Source: UMGS692 sp963653425 (lineage in GTDB: Bacteria; Bacillota; Clostridia; Christensenellales; CAG-314). From it: DNA of 64,000 nt. Shown piece by piece: positions 8,031 to 15,029 of this stretch. Within the stretch, counting starts at the first letter, position 1. Every line of letters begins with the position of its first letter. The notes beneath the pieces are model-generated. The model saw nothing but the letters and a program-made list of their open reading frames with translations, ran no database searches and was not told the DNA's origin. The translations under genes were made by a program, and so were the position numbers. The DNA is taken from contig CAVJWC010000006.1 in assembly GCA_963653425.1 (NCBI GenBank), positions 10,050 through 74,049 on the forward strand, written 5' to 3'.

Positions 8031-8883
8031 CGCAATCCTCCGAAAACGCAGAATAATAAAGGGAAGCCTTATGACGCAGAAATTCCGACGGTTGCTTACC
8101 TGCGGCGGAAATTTTATTGCAACGGATAAAGCAATATCCAAGATAACGCTTATACAAAAACTTTACGAGTTTGTCTATGCCGATAACGATATACCTAACC
8201 GCAAAAAAGACGAGTAAGCCCACGGCTACGAGAACGAGAATTTTGAATATAACGGGAACTTCCCAATTCCAGAGAGCAGCGATCCAGACTGTAAGAAAGA
8301 AAGGACGAACAGAATCTTTATACTTCGGCAAAAGCATAAGGTCTTTGGAGATAACGTAATCCGACGTTATTTCTTCGGAAAAATCGAAAATGTTTATCCA
8401 GCAATCGAAATCTTTGCCGTCGAGTTCTGCGGGATGAATGGAAGAAAGGTCGGATTCGACGGTAACGGTATAGCAACCTACGAGACTGCCGTCAAGATTA
8501 TAGTAATAAACGGTGTATTCTATAGGTTTATACGCCGCCTGAAAGAACATGGATTTTCCGTTCGGAATTATTTCATCGGAACAGAGAGTTTCTCCGAGTT
8601 CCCAGCCTAAGAAGATATATCCGGATTTACTCGGAATCGGAGGGGCGAAAGCCATTCCTTCGGGAATGGCTTTGACCGCAACGATTTCGTCACCGTCGTA
8701 AAAGACGCATACGGTTTCGTCGGAAATTTCGTCGGCATATACGGCAGACGAAGTAGTCGTCGGAAACAGTTTCTTAACGTCGTCAAGCTTAACGCCCAAA
8801 GCGGACATTACGAGATACATAACAAGGGCAAAAACAATTAATTTAAAGATAAGCGACAGGATAAAATTCAAGGTAGATTTCAT
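8008..8883 (-). CDS. Prophage membrane-anchored protein with InlB/Flg_new-type repeat, pVI-position
   Basis: A 291-residue protein with an N-terminal helix (about 8-28) that may be a signal anchor, an exposed domain with a GYIFLGWELGE motif typical of Listeria-Bacteroides (InlB B) repeats at about residues 85-115 and a second, weaker Tyr-rich repeat, then one strong hydrophobic helix near 208-232 and an acidic tail ending DCDADDSDD. It lies between the pIII-like gene and the Zot-like gene, the place of gene VI in Ff phages, so a minor coat or anchor role is the best guess. The start follows AAAGGAGGTAACTT. Confidence 0.7.
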   Translation of the reverse strand: MKSTLNFILSLIFKLIVFALVMYLVMSALGVKLDDVKKLFPTTTSSAVYADEISDETVCVFYDGDEIVAVKAIPEGMAFAPPIPSKSGYIFLGWELGETLCSDEIIPNGKSMFFQAAYKPIEYTVYYYNLDGSLVGCYTVTVESDLSSIHPAELDGKDFDCWINIFDFSEEITSDYVISKDLMLLPKYKDSVRPFFLTVWIAALWNWEVPVIFKILVLVAVGLLVFFAVRYIVIGIDKLVKFLYKRYLGYCFIRCNKISAAGKQPSEFLRHKASLYYSAFSEDCDADDSDD

Positions 8884-8886
8884 AAG

Positions 8887-11691
8887 TTACCTCCTTTTTC
8901 GGCTACTTCCGAAGAGATTTATAAAAAGCCACGCGCCGAGAACGATAACGGCGACTATAAGCAGGGACTTTAAGAAATCGGAGTTAAAAAAAGAACTGAA
9001 AAAAGAGCTTTCGCCCGATGAACTTCCGCCCGAAGAATCGCCGTCGGGTGCAGGAACTATATCCGGTGCGGATATACTGCTTGCTTCGAGATAAGCTTTG
9101 GTGTTCTCGTCGTCGGCGTAAATATGAACGTCGGAAACGTTAACCGAGCCGTAGGGAACGTCGCCTTTTTGTTTAAGATAGACTTCGCCGAAAGCGTTCT
9201 GAAGAGAAAAGTCTCCGTCGAACCTATAAAACTTACGGGTTTCGGATAGCCCTATATTCTGAAGAAGATATGCGACCTTTATGTAATTAGCGTAGTCCGA
9301 CGGAGTTTTGGACGACAGACTAAGAATATTGCGAAGCGGTGAATCGAGTCGCGAAGTATGACCGAGATAGGTTTTAATGCCGACGTATTCGCCGTCAACT
9401 TTTTTGAAGCTCCATTCCCAGATATTGAAATACACTTTGTTTTTATCGGATTCCCCTTGAGTTACGTCGTATAGTACCGCGTCGGCGTAAAAGACTTCCG
9501 AATAAGAATCTATAGTAAGCGTATAAGGATAATTGAAATACTGCGTTTCCATATTGGGACTATCCGGATAAGTAACGACTACTCGGTTGAGGTAAAAGGC
9601 TATCGCCGAATTCCTGTAAGTCAGGACGTAACGGTCAACCACGACGTTAAGGTCGGTAATTGTAAACAGCGGGAAGCCCGTCACGGACATTGTGGCTCCC
9701 GAATAAGCTACGGGAATATCGTTTACAGACGAAGCGAGAACGGAAAGATTTCCGTCCGAGTCGCAACTTCTGAACTTTAACTCGGGAACGTAGAATTCAG
9801 CGTAAAGATTCAAAGTCCCCGATGAATAATACGTCGAAGCAGGAAGCGAATCCGAAGGAAGCGGAGCGGAAAAATCCGAATCGAGATACCAACCGAGGAA
9901 GACGTTGCCGGACTTGGATGGAGCGGGAACAGAAAAAGAGTTCGGATAAACCCATTCGGTAGGAGAATTCGGTCCGAGAGTTATATCTTCGGGATGGTAA
10001 ACGACGTTAAACGAAGTTAATTCCCATACGGCATACAACACGGTATCCGAATGAAGGTATATAATGCCCAGAGCAGAAGTAGGAACGTATGAAGAAGAAT
10101 TTCCGTCTTCGCCCGATTCGACAGTCATTTTACTTACGTCGAAAACGATATCCGAACCTTCGGGATCTCTTGCCCAGCCTTTGAAAGAACAAAAATCAGC
10201 AACGTAACCGTTGGCAGAGAAGTTATATATACTTACGGAAAGAACGGCAGTCGGAAGCGTCGGAGGGACGTCAGAGGACGAATAACTCAAAGAATCTACA
10301 CAACAAACAGAAGAAAGCAAGTAAGTAGAATCCGAATTATATTCGCCGTTCTCAGCGACTTTACCGAGACAATACCCCGTGGCGCCGGAAGGAAGATTAA
10401 GATTCCACGTCAGAGCATAGCTCTGAGGCATAAGAAAAACTTTGTAGTCTGCAGAATCTATAGTATAACCCGACTCCGTAAGATAACCGAGAGACCGGTC
10501 GTTTTTATATATAGTACCGTGACCGAAATCGTAATTGGCTTTAACGGTAGCGTTCGTGTTCCAGACTTCGAGACATAAGTCTGTCGTTAACGACGAAATA
10601 TGTTTAACCGTAGAGGTTTTATCCGGGAAAGTAAACGTTACGTCGTAAGACAAAGCGGGAAGCAAAACTCCGAGGTTATTGCAGGAATCGCAACCCGAAT
10701 CGCACAGAAGACAATCGGGGAAATCGAAAAGAACGGTAAAGTCGTACCCTCGGACGGAATCGTAATCGTCTTCGGTAACGGTATGCGGCAAGGCAAGAAC
10801 TTCCGTAGAGCCGTAACGGGCAAGCCCTTTATAATACGGCAGGTATTCTGGGATAAGCGCAGCCTTAATTTCGGTTTCCATTTCGGCAGTGACAGACGTC
10901 ACGGTGTAATAATCGTGAATGGAAATTCCTTCGTCGGCAATATCCGAAGCAAAGATAGGAATTCCGTTATACGGGGTGGTGAAAGAAACGTCTTTGGAAT
11001 TAGGATCTCCGGCAACGGGAGTATAAGAACAATAACCCGACGACGCGGAAGAAGAGGTAGGAATAAAACCGATGTATTTTTGACCGTCAATTAAATAATA
11101 ATAATTTTTCAAGGCAAAAATCGGCGGAAGGATAAAAGTTTCGTTATACAGATAAACAGTACCATCGCCGAATTTATAATCAAAAACAGTATAAGCGTCA
11201 GGGGCAATACCCGAACCTTGATGATCGGCAATGAAAAAAGAATTAGAAGGAACAGTAAAAGTAATCTGCCAAGGCTCAGAAACGGAAGTGTCTCTACTAC
11301 GAGAAGATGTAACTACACGATATAATCCACAGACACCATTGGTATGTAAAAAACTGTTTAACAAGTTAAAATAATAAGGAGCAGAGTAATCCGCTCTGTA
11401 ATAGGTATAAACAGTGGTATACTTGTCAATGGAAGAAAGCTTATACAAGTAAAAATTCGAAGACTCTGAAAAATATATTTTGCCCAGCAAAGTGGGATTA
11501 TATGAAGAAAGAGAAGAAATTTCAGAAGAATCGCAAACGACATAGAAAGAAGTTTTAACAAACCAATCGGGAAAACTCGTGTCCGCATAAGCGTTTTCGG
11601 TTTGAGCTATTTGAGCGGAAAAAGGAGTTCCGCAGGTTAAAGCCACTGCGAAAAAAAGCAAAAAGGTTACTAAGAAGATGGATTTACGCAT
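8887..11691 (-). CDS. Very large pIII-like surface/adsorption protein with InlB-type repeats
   Basis: A 934-residue secreted protein. It has a signal peptide (basic start, hydrophobic core LVTFLLFFAVALTC, cleavage near residue 36), a long Tyr/Ser/Asp-rich exposed region with at least two InlB B/Flg_new modules (the CSFKGWARDPEG...LYAVW and NVFLGWYLDSDF...LYAEF patterns in the middle third), a Gly/Ser linker (SGGSSSGESS), a C-terminal helix LLIVAVIVLGAWLFINLF and a basic end RKRR. This is the architecture of filamentous phage pIII: binding domains, glycine linker, membrane anchor. Ff pIII is about 420 residues, so this is over twice as long. It would bind a cell-wall or surface receptor. Start after GGAGGTTTAT. 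Confidence 0.8.
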   Translation of the reverse strand: MRKSIFLVTFLLFFAVALTCGTPFSAQIAQTENAYADTSFPDWFVKTSFYVVCDSSEISSLSSYNPTLLGKIYFSESSNFYLYKLSSIDKYTTVYTYYRADYSAPYYFNLLNSFLHTNGVCGLYRVVTSSRSRDTSVSEPWQITFTVPSNSFFIADHQGSGIAPDAYTVFDYKFGDGTVYLYNETFILPPIFALKNYYYLIDGQKYIGFIPTSSSASSGYCSYTPVAGDPNSKDVSFTTPYNGIPIFASDIADEGISIHDYYTVTSVTAEMETEIKAALIPEYLPYYKGLARYGSTEVLALPHTVTEDDYDSVRGYDFTVLFDFPDCLLCDSGCDSCNNLGVLLPALSYDVTFTFPDKTSTVKHISSLTTDLCLEVWNTNATVKANYDFGHGTIYKNDRSLGYLTESGYTIDSADYKVFLMPQSYALTWNLNLPSGATGYCLGKVAENGEYNSDSTYLLSSVCCVDSLSYSSSDVPPTLPTAVLSVSIYNFSANGYVADFCSFKGWARDPEGSDIVFDVSKMTVESGEDGNSSSYVPTSALGIIYLHSDTVLYAVWELTSFNVVYHPEDITLGPNSPTEWVYPNSFSVPAPSKSGNVFLGWYLDSDFSAPLPSDSLPASTYYSSGTLNLYAEFYVPELKFRSCDSDGNLSVLASSVNDIPVAYSGATMSVTGFPLFTITDLNVVVDRYVLTYRNSAIAFYLNRVVVTYPDSPNMETQYFNYPYTLTIDSYSEVFYADAVLYDVTQGESDKNKVYFNIWEWSFKKVDGEYVGIKTYLGHTSRLDSPLRNILSLSSKTPSDYANYIKVAYLLQNIGLSETRKFYRFDGDFSLQNAFGEVYLKQKGDVPYGSVNVSDVHIYADDENTKAYLEASSISAPDIVPAPDGDSSGGSSSGESSFFSSFFNSDFLKSLLIVAVIVLGAWLFINLFGSSRKRR

Positions 11692-11712
11692 ATAAACCTC
11701 CGGAATTTATTG

Positions 11713-11740
11713 AAAAAATCCCCTGAAGCAGGGGATTTTT
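11713..11740 (-). terminator. Rho-independent terminator just after the coat protein gene
   Basis: A 12-bp perfect stem, AAAAATCCCCTG (11714-11725) with 11729-11740 around a 3-base loop, followed on the minus strand by T residues. In Ff phages a strong terminator follows gene VIII so that coat mRNA is made in excess; the same position here supports the coat assignment of the gene upstream. Confidence 0.85.
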
Positions 11741-11756
11741 GTGTTGAAACTCGTGA

Positions 11757-12086
11757 TTACCAGGACTTTTTTACGAACTTGGGAGCTACGAGCATAGCGC
11801 CGGATACGACGGCAACTATGCCGAAGATACACATAAGCGTGAAGAGGAGAGGTTCTTTCTGAATCTTATCCGCAAATTTAGTAACGTTCTCGGCGTTCTT
11901 GTCTTTAAGAGACTGTTCGGTTGAAGTATCGGCAACGGTTTCGATATTAAGGAACGAACTACCCGTCGACGGAGCGGTAGTGTCAGTGGTAGTGGTTTCT
12001 TTGGTTTTGGACGACCAGACGCAGGTCAGAGTGATAAAGACTGCCAAACAAATGGCAAAAACGATTGTTAAAGTTTTCTTATCCAT
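11757..12086 (-). CDS. Candidate major coat protein precursor (pVIII-like)
   Basis: A 109-residue protein with an N-terminal hydrophobic leader (TLTIVFAICLAVFITLTCVW, residues 5-24), a short Thr/Ser/acidic middle, and a C-terminal helix (LLFTLMCIFGIVAVVSGAML) followed by the basic end PKFVKKSW. After leader removal this gives the acidic-hydrophobic-basic order of pVIII, in which the basic tail lines the virion DNA; Ff pVIII ends in a similar way, with GATIGIKLFKKF. It is longer than typical pVIII. The gene follows the basic 127-residue protein by 15 bases, starts after GGAGGAAATC, and is closed by a terminator. Identification is by architecture and position. Confidence 0.7.
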   Translation of the reverse strand: MDKKTLTIVFAICLAVFITLTCVWSSKTKETTTTDTTAPSTGSSFLNIETVADTSTEQSLKDKNAENVTKFADKIQKEPLLFTLMCIFGIVAVVSGAMLVAPKFVKKSW

Positions 12087-12101
12087 GATTTCCTCCGAGG
12101 A

Positions 12102-12485
12102 TTATTTCTTGAAGCTATTAAGGTAGGAATTATAGCTTCTCATGTTACGGTTTCTTATGACCGCCTTGCTATCGGGTTTTCCCGACAAACGGTTTCGTTT
12201 CGCGTTGAAAGCCTGATCGTGATAGATGACTTTGGACAAAGCGCTTATGCTTCTGTCAACGCGTTTTTTGCTGGCAGCCATTGCACAGGTAGAGCGTATA
12301 AGCTTTTCTCGATTGGAATCGCTTATGACGTTTCCCGAGCGAGTCTTTCCCGAATCGAGCAGAGCCGAATTGTTTCGGATGTTACGGTAAAGACGATAAG
12401 ACCGCTTTTTCAGACCCATATACGCTTTCTGCGTATTGGTGTAGGATCCGTTTTGACCTTTACGATAATAATTTTTCCAGGGCAT
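12102..12485 (-). CDS. Small very basic prophage protein of unknown function (127 aa)
   Basis: Starts MPWKNYYRKGQNGSY after GGAGGCAAATAAA; the longer in-frame reading from 12569 lacks a site and overlaps two hairpins. The protein is rich in Arg, Lys, Asn, Ser and Tyr (for example LKKRSYRLYRNIRNNS and NAKRNRLSGKPDSK), has no membrane helix and is likely to bind nucleic acid. It sits directly ahead of the coat gene. I do not recognise a family. Confidence 0.7.
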   Translation of the reverse strand: MPWKNYYRKGQNGSYTNTQKAYMGLKKRSYRLYRNIRNNSALLDSGKTRSGNVISDSNREKLIRSTCAMAASKKRVDRSISALSKVIYHDQAFNAKRNRLSGKPDSKAVIRNRNMRSYNSYLNSFKK

Positions 12486-12526
12486 TTTATTTGCCTCCCT
12501 TGCATAGTCGTTGCAGCTGCTTTTCG

Positions 12527-12567
12527 GTCGGAGCGTCCTCCGACAATGGCGGCAGCTTAAGGCTGCC
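12527..12567 (-). promoter_or_regulatory. Twin hairpins in the mRNA ahead of the basic/coat protein genes
   Basis: Two perfect stem-loops lie in the 87-base gap: GTCGGAG (12527-12533) with 12538-12544, and GGCAGC (12551-12556) with 12562-12567. No T run follows, so they are more likely an mRNA processing, stability or translational control site than a terminator. Confidence 0.55.
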
Positions 12568-12572
12568 AATCT

Positions 12573-13193
12573 TTATTCTTTGAACTCGGACTCGGACCCC
12601 GAGAAATCCGAATCGTCAGAATCGTTTACGACGTCTTCGAATGTTATATCGAACTTCGCGACGTTCACGGGACGAAGACTACGCGCGTATACGACGGTCT
12701 GACCTTGAGCGGAAGTAAGAGAAAACTCGTAAAGGCATTTGTCGTAAGGCGCAAGCGCAAGACGGTAATCTGCGGGAACGGTAGTTCTTACGAGAATCTT
12801 AGCTCCGTTAGACTGAGTGAAATAAACCTGATGAACGCTGCTTTTTCCTTCTTCGGAACTCACGCAACCGGCATAGACGTCGCATATATCAATGTCGTTT
12901 ATTTCGCAGGGTTCCGCAAGGTTGGATTTACGTACGTTAAGGGGAACGAGCTTTGGAGAACCGTAACTCGAAATACGGACGTTGAAGTCCACTACGTCGC
13001 CCAAAGAATACCTGAAACTGCCTATCGTAACGGGATCGGCTTCGAGAAGATACTTCCTCTTTCTGGAAGATACTTCGATCTGCATGATTTCCTTGTCGGG
13101 GATGTAACTGCCGTTACGATTTCCGCCCTGACGGATATAACTGCCTACGAATCTGCCGCTGAATATCGGACTGTCTGCTTTTTTCTGATACAT
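12573..13193 (-). CDS. Candidate ssDNA-binding protein of the prophage (206 aa)
   Basis: The protein begins MYQKKADSPIFSGRFVGSYI and shows alternating strand-like segments consistent with a beta-rich or OB-like fold, then a strongly acidic tail (DVVNDSDDSDFSGSESEF). Acidic C-terminal tails are a hallmark of ssDNA-binding proteins. Filamentous phages need a gV-type protein to coat ssDNA before extrusion, and this gene lies early in the operon where such a gene would be expected. No diagnostic motif can be pointed out, so the call is inference. Start after GGGAGGAATAGAAA. Confidence 0.5.
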   Translation of the reverse strand: MYQKKADSPIFSGRFVGSYIRQGGNRNGSYIPDKEIMQIEVSSRKRKYLLEADPVTIGSFRYSLGDVVDFNVRISSYGSPKLVPLNVRKSNLAEPCEINDIDICDVYAGCVSSEEGKSSVHQVYFTQSNGAKILVRTTVPADYRLALAPYDKCLYEFSLTSAQGQTVVYARSLRPVNVAKFDITFEDVVNDSDDSDFSGSESEFKE

Positions 13194-13361
13194 TTTCTAT
13201 TCCTCCCGGAAATACTGATGTCAGGTCGTAAAGACCTGCAATGGAGCGGTAATTAAGTCCGGGATACCGCCAATCCGAAAGGCTTGGAGCCGTTTTTAAG
13301 AAATTAAGGAGGAACGGTAATTTATAATCGGATACCGCAAAGCCGAATGAGTAAAAATGAA

Positions 13362-13589
13362 TTACTTTGGTTTCGGGAAAGACGAGTATTCTCTGCACTC
13401 GACGTATTCCACGTCCGAAAAGGGGAAAAGATCAACGATGACGTCGAAGTCGGTTTCAACGGGAAGCACGTCTTCGAATGAGGGTAAAGAGCGACTTTGA
13501 CAACGAGAGAAATTAACGCACGTATACGGACGGCAAACGAGAATTCGTTCGCGAGGTAGAGATTGAAGAGAGTCGGTAAGAGCGGACAT
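13362..13589 (-). CDS. First gene of the prophage operon, unknown (75 aa)
   Basis: Starts MSALTDSLQSLPRERI after CGGAGGTTCTT; an in-frame ATG 27 bases upstream lies within the operator region. It is acidic overall, contains three cysteines (LVCRPYTCVNFSRC, and YVEC further on) and no membrane helix. Being directly behind the operator-promoter it is the earliest lytic-side product. Function unknown. The 168 bases between it and the next gene hold no supported frame. Confidence 0.6.
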   Translation of the reverse strand: MSALTDSLQSLPRERILVCRPYTCVNFSRCQSRSLPSFEDVLPVETDFDVIVDLFPFSDVEYVECREYSSFPKPK

Positions 13590-13602
13590 AAGAACCTCCG
13601 TT

Positions 13603-13669
13603 AAGCAATATATCAATCGTTACAACTATTTTAGCAAGCAATATATCAATTGTCAAGCAATTTATCAAT
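13603..13669 (-). promoter_or_regulatory. Prophage operon promoter with three operator repeats
   Basis: TTGACA (13651-13656 read on the minus strand), a 17-base spacer and TAAAAT (13628-13633) form a near-perfect sigma-70 promoter for the minus-strand operon. The 15-base motif AAGCAATATATCAAT occurs exactly at 13603-13617 and 13636-13650 and with one change at 13655-13669, so one copy fills the spacer, one lies just upstream of the -35 region and one overlaps the transcription start side. The likely ligand is the divergently encoded XRE repressor. A plus-strand TATAAT at 13679-13684 may serve that repressor gene. Confidence 0.75.
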
Positions 13670-13718
13670 TAAAAATGGTATAATTTCAAAAAATTTCTCA
13701 AAAAAGAGGAAATAAAAA

Positions 13719-14111
13719 ATGGAAGCTTTTGCCGAAAGACTGTTGGAATTAAGAAAGAATAAAAACCTATCCCAAATGGGACTGTCCAAAGAAACAGGAA
13801 TATCTCAAACGATAATTGCGCAATACGAAAGGAATAAAGTGTCTCCAACGGCAGAAATGATAGTAAAAATCGCCGACTATTTTCAGGTAACGACGGATTA
13901 CCTGCTCGGTCGCGAGGATTACGCAACGGGAATAGTGGAAGTCAGACAGCCGGAGAAAAAAGAGAAAACGACAGATCCGGACACGAGAAAAAGGATAGAA
14001 TACGTCAATGAAAATTTTCAAAAACTCGTATTGGAAAACCAACTGCAAGTACTCGGGTTTATTCAGGCGCTTATCCGGATACAAGAGAAAAACAGAAAAA
14101 GCCTTGGATAA
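13719..14111 (+). CDS. XRE-family repressor of the prophage
   Basis: A 130-residue protein with an N-terminal lambda-repressor-like helix-turn-helix: MEAFAERLLELRKNKNLSQ, then SKETGISQTIIAQYERNKVSP (residues about 23-43) and ADYFQVTTDYLLGRED, a textbook XRE domain. The remainder is a short charged helical tail. It is divergent from the structural operon and flanks a triple-repeat operator, so it is the likely lysogeny repressor. Start after AGAGGAAATAAAAA. It lacks a peptidase domain, so release would not be by LexA-like self-cleavage. Confidence 0.88.
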   Translation: MEAFAERLLELRKNKNLSQMGLSKETGISQTIIAQYERNKVSPTAEMIVKIADYFQVTTDYLLGREDYATGIVEVRQPEKKEKTTDPDTRKRIEYVNENFQKLVLENQLQVLGFIQALIRIQEKNRKSLG

Positions 14112-14124
14112 TGTTGTAATATTA

Positions 14125-14154
14125 TTGACGTTTTATATATAAAAGGTATATAAT
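14125..14154 (+). promoter_or_regulatory. Promoter of the toxin-antitoxin pair
   Basis: TTGACG (14125-14130), an 18-base spacer and TATAAT (14149-14154) lie 20 bases ahead of the antitoxin start. RelB-type antitoxins usually autorepress such promoters. Confidence 0.7.
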
Positions 14155-14173
14155 AGATGCGGAGGTGAATATT

Positions 14174-14437
14174 ATGGCTAATGTAAATTTCAAGATGAAC
14201 GATCAGCTTAAAGCGGATTTCGAAACGGTCTGCGAAGGAATGGGGCTTACGGTAAGCGCGGTTCTCAATCTTTGCGCAAAGCAGATAGTCAGGGAACAGG
14301 GGCTGCCTTTCAGAGTTACGGCAAAAAGCAATGCCGAAACGATAGAAGCAATGAGGGAGGCAAAAGCGATAGCCGCGGACGAAAAGGTAAGAAGCTTCAG
14401 GAATACGGAAGAGTTACGGAAAGAGCTCGGGGTTTAG
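14174..14437 (+). CDS. RelB/DinJ-family antitoxin
   Basis: An 87-residue protein beginning MANVNFKMNDQLKADFE with the ribbon-helix-helix pattern of RelB/DinJ antitoxins (strand NVNFKMND, helix LKADFETVCEGMG, then TVSAVLNLCAKQIV), followed by the RVTAKSN hinge and a charged helical tail that would wrap the toxin. I chose ATG 14174 because GGAGGTGAATATT precedes it. The toxin gene starts one base past its stop codon. It probably neutralises the partner toxin and represses the operon. Confidence 0.88.
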   Translation: MANVNFKMNDQLKADFETVCEGMGLTVSAVLNLCAKQIVREQGLPFRVTAKSNAETIEAMREAKAIAADEKVRSFRNTEELRKELGV

Positions 14438-14438
14438 A

Positions 14439-14714
14439 ATGTACGAGATAAAAGTAACTACGGCGTTCAGAAGAGATATAAAAGCACTGAGCCGACAGGG
14501 GAAAAAGCCGGACAAGCTATGGGAGACCGTGGATATATTGGCGCAGGGGAAAGAGCTTCCGACAAAGTACAGACTTCACAACCTGTCGGGCGATTATAAA
14601 GGCTTTAAGGAATGCCACATAGAGCCTGACTGGCTGCTCATATTCTTAGAGGACAAAAATGTTATGGTACTTGTCCTGACAAGAACGGGAAGTCACAGCG
14701 ATTTATTCGGATAA
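14439..14714 (+). CDS. yafQ: YafQ-family mRNA interferase toxin
   Basis: A 91-residue RelE-superfamily toxin that cleaves mRNA on the ribosome. The segment LHNLSGDYKGFKECHIEPDW followed by LLIFLED and the end LTRTGSHSDLFG is highly typical of YafQ; the His of HIEPDW and the C-terminal His and Phe correspond to catalytic positions in the family. It overlaps the antitoxin operon by direct adjacency. Inside a prophage it would act as an addiction module or as defence against competing phage. Confidence 0.9.
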   Translation: MYEIKVTTAFRRDIKALSRQGKKPDKLWETVDILAQGKELPTKYRLHNLSGDYKGFKECHIEPDWLLIFLEDKNVMVLVLTRTGSHSDLFG

Positions 14715-15029
14715 AAAAGTTAAAAAGCTTGCATTCAGGAGAGAAATAAGGTACAATACAGATACGAGAAGCTTGGACAAACCCAAGCGGTAAGCTTAAA
14801 AGTGAACTCCGAAAAACGAACAATCGCTTAACGCGCCGACGTCGGCGCATATGACGAGCGTTCAGTTTTCGGTTTCATTTTTTTACCGCAATTAAAAGCT
14901 TTTTCGTTTAAGCGACACGGCATAAATAAAAGTTTATTCGTTTAGTTTCATTTACACAAATGAACGCATATACATTGACAATTCACTTTAACTCCGTTAC
15001 CCTAAGAGAGGGTGTTCCGGAGTTTTTTT
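14715..15029 (+). terminator. Spacer between toxin and integrase genes with terminator at 14990-15029
   Basis: About 300 bases without a gene. It contains a 16-base perfect palindrome GCGCCGACGTCGGCGC (14833-14848), a TTGACA box at 14975-14980, and a hairpin pairing AACTCCG (14990-14996) with CGGAGTT (15018-15024), with an inner ACCCT/AGGGT stem, followed by seven T. The terminator lies immediately before the integrase ATG, so it may end the toxin-antitoxin transcript or act as an attenuator for the integrase. Confidence 0.65.

Noticed and set aside
13114..13398. 94-residue minus-strand frame between the first prophage gene and the ssDNA-binding candidate
   Set aside because: Overlaps the start of the next gene, lacks a ribosome binding site and has no protein-like character.
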